From: Atherix ibis
Taxonomy: Eukaryota > Arthropoda > Insecta > Diptera > Athericidae
Length of the DNA: 64,000 nucleotides
NCBI GenBank assembly: GCA_958298945.1
Contig: OY282610.1
Coordinates: 64,787,088 to 64,851,087 of the forward strand
Direction: 5' to 3'
The translations under genes and the position numbers were made by a program. Numbering within the stretch: the first letter of the stretch is position 1; each line of letters starts with the position of its first letter. Below, piece after piece: positions 47,456 through 58,745 of this stretch. Under the pieces are notes generated by a model. It was not told where the DNA came from. It ran no database searches and was given only the letters and a program-made list of their open reading frames with translations.

Positions 47456-48733
47456 TACGACGGTTATTCAATAAGTCCTTAGAAAATCCTAGAAATTGCG
47501 CTCGTAGTGTCGGTAAAGATTTTTTTTTGTAAATAACAGTATCGACATTTCAGCTCGATCTATAGCGTAGGTCAATTTCTATCGTCGATTAAAGTTAATG
47601 ATATTTATTTGTGCATAACAATGGAAAAAGCGAGTTTAGGGCTGTCATCAAACATCTCCATTTGAAAGGCTTAAGCCCGAAAGAAATCAAAGCCGATTTG
47701 GATGCAGTTCATGGTATATCTGCACCTGTGTTTCCGACGGTTTACAATTGGGTGAATGAATTTAAACGTGGCCGTTCATCAACAAAAGATGAACATCGTT
47801 CAGGACGCCCAGTTGAGGGGTTTACTCCTGAAATCATCGACAAAATCCACGATCTGATTTTAAACGATCGGCGAATTAAAGTGCGCAAATTAGTTGAGGC
47901 CACGGGCATATCACAAGGTATAGTCGCTTCAATTTTGCATGAAAAATTGTCTGTGAAAAAAATTTCGGCAAGATGGGTGCCGCGTGTGCTCTCAGAGGAG
48001 AATAAGCGCAATCGTGCAGTGGACTCTGAGGCTATGTTGGCACTCTGTCATCGCAATCCTGCCGAATTCCTTCGTCGATATGTTACTGTGGACGAAACCT
48101 GGATACACTACTACACTCCAGAAACGAAGAGACAGTCATCACAGTGGATTTTGAAGGGTGAACGGGCTCCGAAGAAGGCAAAAACTGTGCCATCGGCCGG
48201 CAAGGTGATGGCCACGGTCTTTTGGGATTCGCAGGGCATCATTTTTATCGACTACTTGGAAAAAGGAAAAACAATAACAGGAGCGTATTACGCGTCGTTA
48301 TTGCAACGATTGAGCGGGGAAATCAAAGAGAAACGCCCCCATCTGAAGAAGAAAAAAATCCTCTTGCATCAGGACAATGCGCGTGTGCACACCTGCGCTG
48401 TTTCCATGGCCAAAATTGTGCAATTGAGAATGGAATTGTTGCAGCATCCAGCTTATTCACCAGATTTGGCCCCGAGTGACTATTTTCTTTTCCCCAATCT
48501 GAAGAAATGGCTTGGCGGACGACGGTTCACTTCCAACGAGGACGTCATTGCTCAAACGGATGAGTATTTTGCAGAACTTCCGAAATCCTATTTTTTGGAC
48601 GGGATAAAAATTTTGGAAAAACGGTTGGTAAAGCGTATAGAGCTAAAAGGAGATTATGTTGAAAAATAAATTTTTTTAAAAAAAAAACAGTTTTTTCCAT
48701 CTTTTTCTAAGGAATTATTGGACGACCCTCGTA
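47456..48733 (+). mobile_element. mariner A5, best-preserved family A copy
   Basis: TA-flanked, 1278 bp. The left end TACGACGGTTATTCAATAAG has two changes from the family repeat; the right end is close to consensus with a one-base change (GGAATTATTGGACG). The only plus-strand family A copy; the other four are minus. Confidence 0.92.
47611..48669 (+). CDS. mariner A5 transposase, full-length frame but no usable ATG
   Basis: DD34D mariner transposase, cut-and-paste recombinase acting at its own terminal repeats in the nucleus. The frame is uninterrupted to TAA 48667-48669 (about 350 residues, normal length). HTH domains about residues 5-110 (FRAVIKHLHLKGLSPKEIK; RKLVEATGISQGIVASILH). Catalytic domain: VTVDETWIHYYTPETKR, LLHQDNARVHT, YSPDLAPSDYFLFPNLKK, with 34 residues between the second and third Asp. 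Oddity: the family start ATG (47621-47623) is followed by five A instead of six, so it reads only 14 codons before TGA at 47663. The long frame opens upstream of this only at GTG 47611, with no in-frame ATG before the HTH. It therefore probably makes no full protein. Substitutions such as VPRVL (family VPRLL) also occur. Confidence 0.85.
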   Translation: MHNNGKSEFRAVIKHLHLKGLSPKEIKADLDAVHGISAPVFPTVYNWVNEFKRGRSSTKDEHRSGRPVEGFTPEIIDKIHDLILNDRRIKVRKLVEATGISQGIVASILHEKLSVKKISARWVPRVLSEENKRNRAVDSEAMLALCHRNPAEFLRRYVTVDETWIHYYTPETKRQSSQWILKGERAPKKAKTVPSAGKVMATVFWDSQGIIFIDYLEKGKTITGAYYASLLQRLSGEIKEKRPHLKKKKILLHQDNARVHTCAVSMAKIVQLRMELLQHPAYSPDLAPSDYFLFPNLKKWLGGRRFTSNEDVIAQTDEYFAELPKSYFLDGIKILEKRLVKRIELKGDYVEK

Positions 48734-49439
48734 TATACAGAACTCTAAAAACCTACAAGTGACTATGAATCTTGGACATTTTGGACCCTGAACTTGTTTT
48801 TTTTATCTGTTCCATATGTGATTTCCACAAAACGGCGCCACAAGCTATACAACAGGACAAAGTTTGACATTATTATTAATGTAATGGTTCCCAGGATGAG
48901 TAATTTCAACATTTAGTAATGTCAATGGGGTTCTAATTTTTTTTCTCCAAGAAGTGTCGTGACGGCCATTATGTCTAAGTACTATAAATAAATTTCATCG
49001 AAATTTGAATTTTTTATGTGATTTATTTAACTTTACGTGGAATAGATTTTTTCTGAGTTTAAATGTTCATTAATATTAAATTAGTTAATTGAGAAATATA
49101 CATTCGACTTTAGATTTGTACTAGTTAATTCGAATGAACTTTTTAATTTACTTCGAATCTATTTGGTTGCCTTACATAAACTTAAGATGATGGCCGGTTA
49201 CTCTTGCACAATAAGTATAAACCCAAAACCTCGTTTAACTATAATTTAAAGTATCTTAAAATCCATTAACTTATAATCTTCACATTATTTACGAATAACA
49301 TAATAAACTACAATAGTCAACAACCCTTATAACTATCAAACTAAATTTACTGGATAACTTGAAATTTGATTTAAATCGAACAATTATAGGGTCTGAAGCC
49401 GTCACAATATTAGACGTTAGGTAGGAATTATGGCCTATC
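48734..49439. other. AT-rich spacer
   Basis: Nothing recognised. Confidence 0.3.
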
Positions 49440-50653
49440 ATATTTTTTCACAACCAACTTCACACTTAAGCCGCATAATCAGATGTATGTGTATTTTGAC
49501 AGCTGACATAACAAGGCTTGCTTGTGAAAAAATTCGATTGATTTTGCATAGTAGTTTTTGGTTGATACCCTTTTAAATATGGGAACGTGAAAGCAGCATT
49601 TTCGACATATTTTACTTTTTTACTATAGAAAATATAAAAATGCTGTTCAAGCACGAAAAATATTATCCGACGTGTAAAGTGAGCACCAGTGCAAAAACTG
49701 GTTTGCAAAATTTCGATCGGGCAATTTTGATTTCTAAGATGCACCACGTTCTGGAAGGCCAGTTGAAGCTGATGAAGACACAATAAAACCGGCGAATAAC
49801 AACTCATAAGATCGCTGAGAGACTGAATTTATCAAATACGACCGTTCATGATCATTTGAAACGGCTAGATTTAATCTCAAAGCTCAACATGTGGGTTCGT
49901 CATCTTCTTACGGAAAAAAACTTGTGCTGTCGAATTGACGTTTGTGATTTGCTTCTGAAACGCCAAGAAAATGATCAATTTTTGAAGCGTATCATCACTG
50001 GGGATAAGAAAGGGGTTGTCTACAACAATGTTAAGGGCAAAAGATCCTGGATTAGAAAAGATGAACCCGCTCAAAGCACTTCGAAAGCCAATATTCATGA
50101 AGAAAAGGTTATGCTATCTGTTTGGTGGGATTTCTAAGGAATCGTTTATTTTGAGCTTCTACCGAGCAACACAACAATCAATTCTAAAGTGTACAGTCAT
50201 CACTTGGACAAATTGAATGATTCACTTAAAGAAAAATGACCAGAATTGATCAATAGGAAAGGTATAGTATTCCAACAGGATAACGCGAAACCAGATATTA
50301 CAAGTTTGCCCACACGGCAAAAGCTTCCAGAGCTTCGATGGGATATACTACCACACCCATCATACTCTCCAGACCTAGCACCTTTCGATTATCATATCTT
50401 CCTGTCTCTAGAAAAATTTTTAGACGGTAAAACGTTTTATTCAAATGAGGATCAGTTTTTTGCCAGCAAAGAACAAAAGTTTTATGAGCGTCGAATCATG
50501 CTACTTCTAGAAAGATTGCAAAAGGTATTGGATCAGACTGGATTATTGAACTAATATTTTATTCAATTTTGGATCAGACTTTAATTGAATAAAATATTAA
50601 TTCACTATAAGAAAGTCGTCTTTAATTTTTATAAAAAAAAAACGAAATTACTT
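49440..50653 (+). mobile_element. mariner C3, family C, both tips lost
   Basis: Plus strand. It begins within the 5' subterminal region (TTTTTTCACAACCAACTTCACAC) without the TTGGG tip and ends at AACGAAATTACTT, losing the GGACAACCCAA tip. Not mobilisable. The body aligns with C1, C2 and C4. Confidence 0.85.
49640..50554 (+). pseudogene. mariner C3 transposase pseudogene
   Basis: Plus strand. N-terminal pieces WFAKF.SGNFDF.DAPRSGRPVEADEDT (49690-49785) and ITTHKIAERLNLSNTTVHDHLK (49798-49857) are in separate frames. Then MKRLDLISKLNMWV...IITGDKKGVVYNNV (49856-50040, first Asp kept). Stops follow at WWDF* (50136-50138) and KEK* (50237-50239). The last part INRKGIVFQQDNAKPDITS and YSPDLAPFDYHIF (50246-50400) keeps the second and third Asp. 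A three-base-plus insertion disturbs the AKPHTS block. Confidence 0.85.
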
Positions 50654-52169
50654 CTCGTTATATAAGAATAGTTAATGGACTTTTAAAATTTTACGTCATT
50701 AATATTTTTTGGAGTCATTAAAAATCACAATATAAAATTTGGAAAGTTATGTTAACAATTACTTTGCAAATCTTCTTTAACCAATTGGCAAATGTGTCTT
50801 CATATAATCATCCCCGATAATCGACAATATATGCTGGTAATTCCCAAAAATCATATACAAACTTATTACAGATGCAACAAGGTCCTTTATGAAGCAGCAA
50901 TTTTTTATCATAAAATATGATTTGCTTGACGGAGGTCCGAATCATTATAATTTGACGAAATTTACCTTTCTTCGTATACGGATTACACATAAACGAATAA
51001 TCGTCCACCCATTTTTCTGACTAAATTACATTATTTTCATATCGTCCTATTTTTATAGGTTGCAAAAATTTAGCATACCTCAGGCATAGCTTTTTAAAAT
51101 TTTGGTACACTGTAGCCCATCATACCAAAGAACAATGCGCAAATTACGAATAACTTTTTTAATTAATACAGACATTAATTCCTAATGCACCTTTGAGACC
51201 CATCGCGATGATTCGAAGAGTTAAGCCCCAACATAAATTCGATGTGTACTAGTTGTACAATAATTTTGTCCGATTCAATGTAATAAACACAATTATAAGG
51301 AGTCAGGAAACGTCATCTGATCAGTTTATTATTTTATTATCTTGCCTTTGATTTCAATTTTCAACAAAGCTACCACATAACCAAATTTGCAAATGTATAA
51401 CAGTAGAGGACGGGAACGAAAAATTAGAAAAAATATCCACTCCTTCTGGATATTACACAAGAAACTAAGAGTATCAACCAAAGTAGTTATGTAAACGTGA
51501 TAATGTAATCGTATTTAAGTTCAAGAAGATCATCAGCTTTTTTTGAAATGTCGATTTTTTAGGAATGATGTACGAATATAAACTAGGAATTATGTACGAT
51601 TGAACATACAAACATACAGAATTAAGCAGTTCTTACCAGCTGCTTTCTCCTTCTATTTAACAGGTTACAGTTATTTTAAGGTCTGTAACTTTCAATGAAT
51701 GGTTAGAGTAGCTTGCGTCTCAGAATCTGCTAGAAAACAAAATTAGTAAAAGACAGTAGTATTTAGATGTTGATTTTTCGGACTGCTTAAATGCCATTGC
51801 GTTTTCCATTATTTTCGATCTAAAAGAACTGAGGGGTCATTTCACGGTGCCATACAATTCCTTTGAAGATAGTTTTGTCTAGTGCTATTTGGTACTTCTA
51901 TGTAAAAAGTTTGACCTACGGAATTTGCTCAAGCGCTATCTTCTAGTTAACTTTATGCTAGAGTTGAACGTGTATATGATATCCCATTGTAATATAGAAT
52001 TTGTTGTGTTTCTCCTGAGCTAGAAAAAGCACGCTATAATTGTCAAGGAGAGCATATGTCAATTATAATTGCTTTATTGACTTGTACAAAACTCTACAGA
52101 AAAGTAATGATACTGAAATCACTGACAGCTACATGGTAGCTGAGGACTTCCCTTCCTCGTTCGAAATAC
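50654..52169. other. gene-free spacer
   Basis: About 1.5 kb. Small frames (for example 50808-51008, minus) show no recognisable domain. No RNA gene or terminal repeat seen. Confidence 0.35.
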
Positions 52170-52338
52170 TTAAATTTGAGTTTAAACTTCGTTCGGTCCC
52201 TATAATTCGTGATAAGTGAAGTTGTTTATTGTAGTGCATCGAATTTTGTGATAATCTTAGAGAATCGGCGAGCTTAACTTACAAAAAGTTGCAACGACCA
52301 TTCGGGAATAGTCCTTATAAAAGGCACAAGTTTTTCGG

Positions 52339-53177
52339 TATTAGGTGTATAAGCTTAAATCCGCTGTTTTTTTCTTTAGAAAAACACATGTTTTTTTCGT
52401 AGAAAGCAAAAACAAATTTGTTCAAAGTACTTGCCCTTCCTAGTTACACATTTTTCCCATCTCTCGGGTAATTTGTGGATACCACGCCAGAAGAATTCCT
52501 TCTCTTTCGAGGCAAACCACTCATCAAGCCATTTTCGGACATCTTCGTAAAAATTGAAATGCTGCTCAGCGAGCGCGTGACCCATTGACGAAAACAGGTA
52601 GTAGTCGGAAGAGTCCAGGTCTGGTGAATAAGCAGAGTGGGGTAGCATCTCCCAGTTGAGTGTCTCCAAGCAGTTTTGGACCATTTTTGACGTTTGCGAT
52701 GGTGCGTTGTCGTGGAGAAAAATGAGCTTGTCAAGTCTTTTTTTATAATCCGTTCTTTTTTTACGTAGAGCACGGTGCAATTTGACCAGTTGTTGGTGGT
52801 AGCGGTGGGCATTGACAGTTTCACCAGGTTTCAATATCTCATAGTATACCGGGATCAACCCACGATTGAAATATATCCAATTTTCATCGCCTGTCACAAT
52901 CCAATGCAGGAACGATTTTCTTTTCTGTTTAGCGAGCAAGATTTCGCATGTGTTTTGGCGTCGCTCCATCTGCCTATCGTTCATTTCATGCGGCACGCAT
53001 TTTTCGAACTTTTCAATCTTCCCCATGGCACGCAGATGCATGGAAATGGCTGGTTGAGTAATGTTGATTACTGTTGACAGATTTCAAACGTATAAAAAAA
53101 ATTACGGCGTGTCCTTAATACGCTCACTCACGCCATTTATGACGAAACATAAAGGATTTAAGCTAATACCCCTGGTA
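52339..53177 (-). mobile_element. mariner G, short internally deleted element
   Basis: TA-flanked; left end TTAGGTGTATAAGCTTAAATCC, right end the complement with three differences (GGATTTAAGCTAATACCCC). 839 bp, about two thirds of normal mariner length. The ends and protein are near the mauritiana (Mos1-like) group by the WEMLPHSAYSPD and LPERWEKCV blocks. It carries a minus-strand transposase remnant without its N-terminus. Confidence 0.82.
52400..53041 (-). pseudogene. mariner G transposase, N-terminus and inner block missing
   Basis: A single open frame of about 215 codons on the minus strand. It starts inside the normal protein at MHLRAMGKIEKFEKCVPHEM, then WIVTGDENWIYF (first Asp), a small deletion of the VMLCIWWD region that joins NR to GLIPVYYEILKPGETV, then FLHDNAPSQTS (second Asp) and HSAYSPDLDSSDYYLF (third Asp). 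It ends RWEKCVTRKGKYFEQ. About 110-120 N-terminal residues (DNA binding) are absent, so it is not autonomous although the catalytic Asp are all present. Confidence 0.82.
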
Positions 53178-53600
53178 CCATGGAGTATTTTTGAATGGCC
53201 GACAAGCAGTAAATGACAAATTCGTTGACAAGAACTTCATCGAAAACTGATGAAAATGTGGACGAAATAAAGAATTTGTACCTCCAAAATAAATACTAAA
53301 CCAAGTTACTTCGAAAAAAGTCGTGTTAAGGTTCAGAAAAAGGGTTCGATTGCTATACAATCCTTTTATTTACTATTTTCTGTTCTTCAATATCAAAAAA
53401 ACATTTAAAAATACGTTAATTATCTCCTGTCGATAACATCCAAAAGAGTGTAACCGAGGAGCTGAAAGGATAACATTTGATAAATGGAAACAACGTCTCC
53501 GATAATATTTAGTCGCTTAAGAGAACTACTTTAAATGGGATAATATTGATCTATAAAAATAAAATAAAATAATTTCGAAAATAAATCAGTATCTCTTATA

Positions 53601-54512
53601 TTCTGATATACCTTGCTTGTTGAAGAGGTAGCATGACAGAGCATCACTTTAGCAGCGGATATATTTGACATCAGATAGATTCTAAAGTAACTTATCGTCT
53701 TTTACAGTACACTTTACATTATGTCGTCCTGCATAAATTGATGAGTTTCTTTGGAAAATGAACATTTTTATATTTCTGAATCCCATGCCCAATCCAACTC
53801 ATCTTGGGAATGGCAACAATTTGTGCTTTATAAGTTTTTTTAATAGAGCTTAAAGTTTGGTCAAGTAGTTTTTTGACATTTTCATAGTAGAAACTAGAAT
53901 GGTAATTTTCATAACTAGAATATCATTTTCAAATAACTTTTCTTGTCAGGGTATTTCGTTTGATGTATCATGTTTTTGTATAAAGATCCTTTTTCAGTAT
54001 TTTTTTTTTTAAATATTACACTGAAAAGATAAAAAATAATAAGTGAGCTATAATTTTCTGGAATTTTTTTTGATTAAATAAACAAATAATCGCCATTTGA
54101 AGGCTTCCCTTCCTATGACAAAAAATTAGATTTGATTGTAATAAGATTTTTTTTTTCATGTCCCAATAATCAATAATCTCCATTAAACGATTAGCATTTA
54201 ATATAATAATAAGATTGCCCTCAATTTAATCGAAATATAATTGTATGTGACACAATAGATGCTTGTAATTGATTGGATTACTTGAGTTTGTCAACACAAA
54301 TCAGGAATATTTATCTGGGGAATAATTCACTGACAGTTGACAGATTTTTTCATGTCGTTTCTTTCTTATGATAATTTAATTGTTTTTTTTTAACTAATAG
54401 TTCGTTTTCATAATATTCACAAATCTTAAAAATTCTAATTTTGTGAAATGTAGTAATAGCGATTATAACGGGTAAATTTTTAAATGTTTAATTTTGAAAT
54501 TTCTAAAAAAAA
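53601..54512. other. AT-rich spacer
   Basis: Nothing recognised. Confidence 0.3.
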
Positions 54513-55753
54513 TATTGGGTGTATTACTTAAAAATGCGGGATTGACAACAGATGGCATAACTTTTACAGATGGTTTGTGTTAATAATAACTCATATGGCA
54601 TTTTGGAGGTTAAACATCTGTCATTCATTCTCGATTAGTCATTGAACGAAATAGTGTAAACAACAAATTTTTTTTTGCTTCAAAAATGTCGAATTTCGTA
54701 CCAAAAAAGTCCCATTTGCGGGAAGTGTCATTCGATTGCTCACCGAAGCTTATCCTGAATATGTTCCATCGATTTCAACGTGCGAGAGATGGTTTGTGCA
54801 GTTCAGAAGTGGTGATTATAACACGGAAGATAAAGAACGACCAGGTCAGCCAAAAAAGTTTGAAGATGAAGATTTGGAGGCATTACTCGACGAAAACTGT
54901 TGTTGAACTCAAGAAGAAATTGCAAAATCATTGGGAGTCACTCAAGCAGCCATTTCAAAACGTTTGAAAGCAGCAGGATTCATCCAAAAGCAAGGAAATT
55001 GGGTCCCATATGAATTGAAGCTGGCAGACGTTGAAAGGCGATTTTGCATGTCCGAAATACTGCTTGAACGGCAGAAAAAGAAGTCGTTTTTGAATCGAAT
55101 CATTACTGGCGACGAAAAATGGATTCATTACGACAACCCAAAGCGCAAAAAATCGTATGTGAAGCCCGGCCAACCAGCCAAATCAACGCAAAAGCCAAAT
55201 ATCCATGGCGCCAAGGTAATGCTCTGTATTTGGTGGGATCAGAAGGGTGTGATCTATTATGAGCTATTGAAATCGGGCCAGACGATCACAGGCGACCTCT
55301 ACCGAACACAATTAATCCGTTTGAAGCGAGCATTGGCCGAAAAACGCCCGGAATATGCAACCAGACACGAAGCCATAATTTTCCATCATGACAACGCTCG
55401 GCCTCATGTTGCAAGACCGGTTAAAAATTATTTAGAAAACAGTGGCTGGGAAGTTTTGCCTCACCCGCCTTATAGCCCAGACCTTGCCCCGTCCGACTAC
55501 CATTTGTTTAGATCCATGCAAAACGCCCTCACCGGAATACGCTTCACTTCAGAACAGGGCATCAAAAATTGGCTCTATTCATTCTTGGCCTCAAAACCGG
55601 ATTTGGCACGGAATCCATATGTTGCCAGAAAGATGGGAAAAAATAGTGGCTTCCGATGGACAATACTTTGATTAAAATATATTATAAGAATTTTTCAAAA
55701 TAAACACTCAAAGTTTGCCAAAAATCCCGCATTTTTAAGTTATACACCTAATA
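54513..55753 (+). mobile_element. mariner F1, mauritiana-like, both ends present
   Basis: TA-flanked; ends TTGGGTGTATTACTTAAAAA and the complement of TTAGGTGTATAACTTAAAAA. About 1.24 kb, full length. A 220-bp piece of the same family (F2) lies at 45.6-45.8 kb. Confidence 0.92.
54686..55675 (+). pseudogene. mariner F1 transposase pseudogene (Mos1-like)
   Basis: Starts ATG 54686 (MSNFVPKKSHLREV). A frameshift near 54730 is followed by LLTEAYPEYVPSISTCERWFVQF...GDYNTEDKERPGQPKKF in a second frame, with an in-frame TGA at 54904. It continues open to about 55600: SLGVTQAAISKRLKAAGF (HTH), RIITGDEKWIHYDN, VMLCIWWDQKGVIYYELL, FHHDNARPHVA and HPPYSPDLAPSDYHLF (34 residues between second and third Asp). 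A last frameshift near 55605 separates WHGIHMLPERWEKIVASDGQYFD, ending at 55675. The core closely follows Mos1-type mariners. Three lesions; dead. Confidence 0.9.
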
Positions 55754-55799
55754 TATAAAATTTGCAAAAATTTAATTTTTAAAGATTATTTCATGTAAC

Positions 55800-56620
55800 A
55801 TAAATGACGGCTATGACTATGGTTTCAGTGAAAAGAGAGGTTGACCCATCATTTTGACCCACTTTTTCGAGCATCTCGGCTGGTATCTCGCTAATATCAC
55901 CTATAATATTATCTTCCACGATGACGCCTTTAGATTTTTTTTATATTTTGCCCCATAAAAAAATCTGAAGGCGTCAAATTGCACGATATTGGCGCCCAAC
56001 TGACCGGTCCAAAACGTGAGATAATTTTGCTCACCGAATTCATCTCTCAATATGTCGATTTTTTCATATGCTGTGTGACATATAGCGTCATCTTGTTGAA
56101 ACCATTTGTCGATCAGATGAAATTCTTGCATTTTGAGCAAAAAAAATTCGAAATCATTGAGCGATAGTGGGCGCTATTGACGATAAAGTTGCGGGCAGCG
56201 TCATCTTTAAAAAAATTCGAACCGATGATTCCATCAAAGAGTGCATTTTTCTGGGTGCAATGGCAGTTCTTAGTTCATCAAACCAATTGTGATAACTTTG
56301 TTTATTCATATACCGATTCAACTGGAAATGAGCTTCATCGCTGAACACAATTTTTTGTTAAAAAAAAAAACAGATTTTCCTCAAGTTCTTCTAACACCGA
56401 AAAATCGACAGATCGTGCGGCTGCAGTTCTTACACAACCTGTATTTTATACGCGATCCTTGCGTACAATCTTCGACATAGTCGAGTAACACAATCCCAAT
56501 TACTGTAAACGGCGACTGATGGAGAAATCGCAGTCCTCACCAACACTGGACGCTATGGTGGGAATATTATCCTCTGTACGGTTTGATGTCCAATAGCGTA
56601 AAATTGATGCAAAATCATTG
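55800..56620 (-). mobile_element. Tc-E3: Tc-type transposase relic
   Basis: Minus strand, nearly the whole gene in broken frames: TEDNIPTIASSVGEDCDFSISRR (56500-56590), CYSTMSKIVRKDR (56440-56490), NCVQR/FSDEAHFQLNRYMNKQS (56290-56360, first Asp), then FHLIDKWFQQDDAICHTAYEKIDILRDEFGEQ (56020-56130, second Asp) and DISEIPAEMLEKV (55850-55900, C-terminal). About 800 bp; closest to Tc-E2. No terminal repeats identified. Confidence 0.75.
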
Positions 56621-57253
56621 TCGTTTTATGATTTTAAAGTTATATGCGCATATCGGCTATCAAAAAACGCTAAATATGTACATTATCCGACAACTGCTTG
56701 GAAGCACCAATGTTTTTTCGAATATTTTTGTGTTTCAGTTTATATTGGTGAATATGTAAAAGAGGATGCCCACTTTAATCAAAATGGAAAGAAATTCAAA
56801 TGGGTATTTTTTGATGATGTTCAGGTTCGGTCAAACCATGCTTTAACAATTCTTGCGCAATTTTTTTTAAATCTCTTGCCCTTAATTTATTATGAATATC
56901 ATTATAATATTTGGTACATCGCGCATGTGGAAAGTATTAAAATGCATAAAGAGAGAGAAATTGGTATACTTTGCTCTTCAATACCTGTTCATTGTAATGA
57001 TTTTGCAAAAACCGAGTGAGGCCGGAGTATTCCACATTCAGATTGATCGGTTAAAAAAAGACTATCTATTCATTAATTTATATTTACATAAAAGCGTACA
57101 TATAATTTGTTTAGTTTTTATCATCATACATTAGAAATTATAGAACGTGAATGCAACAACTTTTTAATTTAGAAAGAGAATAATCAGAATAATCCTGAAG
57201 CGTTCAATTATTTTATAGTATGTTTAGGAAAAGCATTTTTGATTATCCGATAA
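56621..57253. other. spacer with an unassigned open frame
   Basis: A 133-codon plus-strand frame (56618-57019) has no recognised domain and its AT-driven composition resembles chance. Nothing else seen. Confidence 0.3.
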
Positions 57254-58574
57254 TACGAGGGTTATTCAACAAGTACTTAGCCTCACCGCCCGATGGAACT
57301 GCTATCACAAAAGAAATTTACCATCGTGCAGTACATTCTTTTAGTAGCCTACTATCAAAGTATCAGTTGATTCCCTTCATTAGTTTTGTTTTGAGAGCCT
57401 TTGAAAGCGAGCGTGTCGGTCGGTTGCACAAAAAAGGAAAAAGAACAATATCGTTCGGTGATTAGATTCTTGTTTTTGGAAGGGAAACCGCGCAGCGAAA
57501 TCAAAGATCGCTTGGATGCTATGTATGGTGACTCTTTTCCTTCGATGGCGACCGTCAAGAATTGGTTCAACGAGTTTGTTCGTGGCCGCACGTCGGTTTT
57601 TGATGAGCCACGCCCAGGTGTCCCGAAAACGGCTGCTACGGAGGAAAACGTTAAAAAAGTCCACGATCTCGTGTTGGCAGACCGTTGATTGAAGGTTCAC
57701 GAGATAGCTGAGACTGTGGGCATCGCAGTAGGAACGGTGCATCATATTCTACACGAAGAACTGGGCATGAGAAAGCTGTCGGCGCGATGGGTGCAGCGTT
57801 TGCTCACACCGGAAAACAAGCGCAACCGTGAGACCACATCGGCGACGTGTTTGGCGCTGTTTCAGCGCAATCCAGCGGAGTTCTTGCGTCGTTTCGTGAC
57901 CGTCGACGAAACATGGATTCACTGGTACACACCAGAGACCAAGGAACAGTCGAAACAGTGGACTTCAACCCGGCGAACGTGCTCCGAAGAAGGCGAAGAC
58001 TGTTCGATCGGCCGGAAAGGTGATGGCCACCGTTTTCTGGGATTCACAAGGTGTGATCCACATCGATTACCTCGAGAAGGGTAAAACAATCACGGGGCGC
58101 TACTATGCTGACTTATTGGGCCGATTTGACGTCGAATTGAAGAAAAAGCGGCCCCGCTTTGCGAAGAAAAAAGTGCTGTTTCACCACGACAACACGCCGG
58201 CTCACACCTCCGCCGTCGCCATGGCCAAATTGGTCGAATTGCGCTACGAATTGTTGCCCCATCCACCGTACTCTCCAGATTTGGCCCCCTGTGACCAAAA
58301 AAAAAAATCTCTCCAGATTTTTCAGGTTTTTTCCAAACCTGAAAAAATCACTCGCCGGGAATAGATTTGGGTCGAATGAGGAGGTCATCGTCGTCACGGA
58401 GGCCTATTTTGCTTCCCTCGAGAAAATGTATTTTTTGGACGGGTTAAAAAAGTTAGAGCATCGCTGGGCCAAGTGTATCGAGATTGAAGGAGATTATGTG
58501 GAAAATAAATTGCCACCTTTCCAAAATTTTAGTTTTTCTTTTGTAGGCTAAGTACTTGTTGAATGACCCTCGTA
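57254..58574 (+). mobile_element. mariner B3, family B
   Basis: TA-flanked; left end TACGAGGGTTATTCAACAAG (one change), right end matches the family. Slightly longer than B1 and B2 because of an insertion of about 30 bp with a duplicated TCTCCAGATTT near 58298-58330. Confidence 0.92.
57434..58506 (+). pseudogene. mariner B3 transposase pseudogene
   Basis: The family start ATG is AAG (57434-57436). An in-frame TGA (57686-57688, from CGA) ends the HTH linker. An extra A near 57966 shifts the frame before the KKAKTVRS block. VTVDETWIHWYTPETK, FHHDNTPAHTS and YSPDLAPCD are readable in successive frames, but the DYFLFPNLKK block is disrupted by the insertion at 58295-58335. A one-base loss near the end alters the YVEK terminus. 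Dead copy. Confidence 0.88.
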
Positions 58575-58676
58575 CACATTGGCTTATTACGTATAATATA
58601 TATTATATATCATATTTGTTTCAAAATATTTTATTTATCCGCATTAAATTATTGCTCCTTAGCATTAGAACTAACA

Positions 58677-58745
58677 GTCGCTAGCGTTCTGGACTACGAG
58701 TACTATCTAAAGAGTTGTGGGTTCGCATCCCACTGAGGCATGATT
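58677..58745 (+). tRNA. tRNA-like sequence (pseudogene or SINE head)
   Basis: A perfect T-arm: stem GTGGG (58717-58721), loop TTCGCAT, stem CCCAC (58729-58733), preceded 38 bp upstream by a box-A-like TAGCGTTCTGG (58682-58692). Box B fits GGTTCGCATCC. No acceptor or anticodon stem can be closed, so it is not a working tRNA. The middle (GGACTACGAGTACTATCTAAAGAGTTGTGGG) loosely resembles an expanded tRNA-Arg(UCU)-type anticodon region. A tRNA-derived SINE is possible. Confidence 0.35.

Larger units (their letters stand above)
52170..53600 (+). mobile_element. mariner H2, HTH_48-type relic interrupted by mariner G
   Basis: Plus strand, pieces 52170-52338 and 53178-53600. The first reads IEFCDNLRESASLTYKKLQRPFGNSPYKRHKFF, an HTH_48-type N-terminus. 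The second reads TSSKTDENVDEIKNLYLQNKY (53235-53300) and DNIQKSVTEELKG (53430-53475), the linker and C-terminal patterns. Aligns with H1 in 5' and 3' flanks. Mariner G sits at the TA between the pieces. The catalytic core is mostly gone. Confidence 0.6.

Noticed and set aside
56618..57019. 133-codon plus-strand open frame next to Tc-E3
   Set aside because: No recognisable motif, composition typical of chance in AT-rich DNA, no splice or neighbouring coding support.
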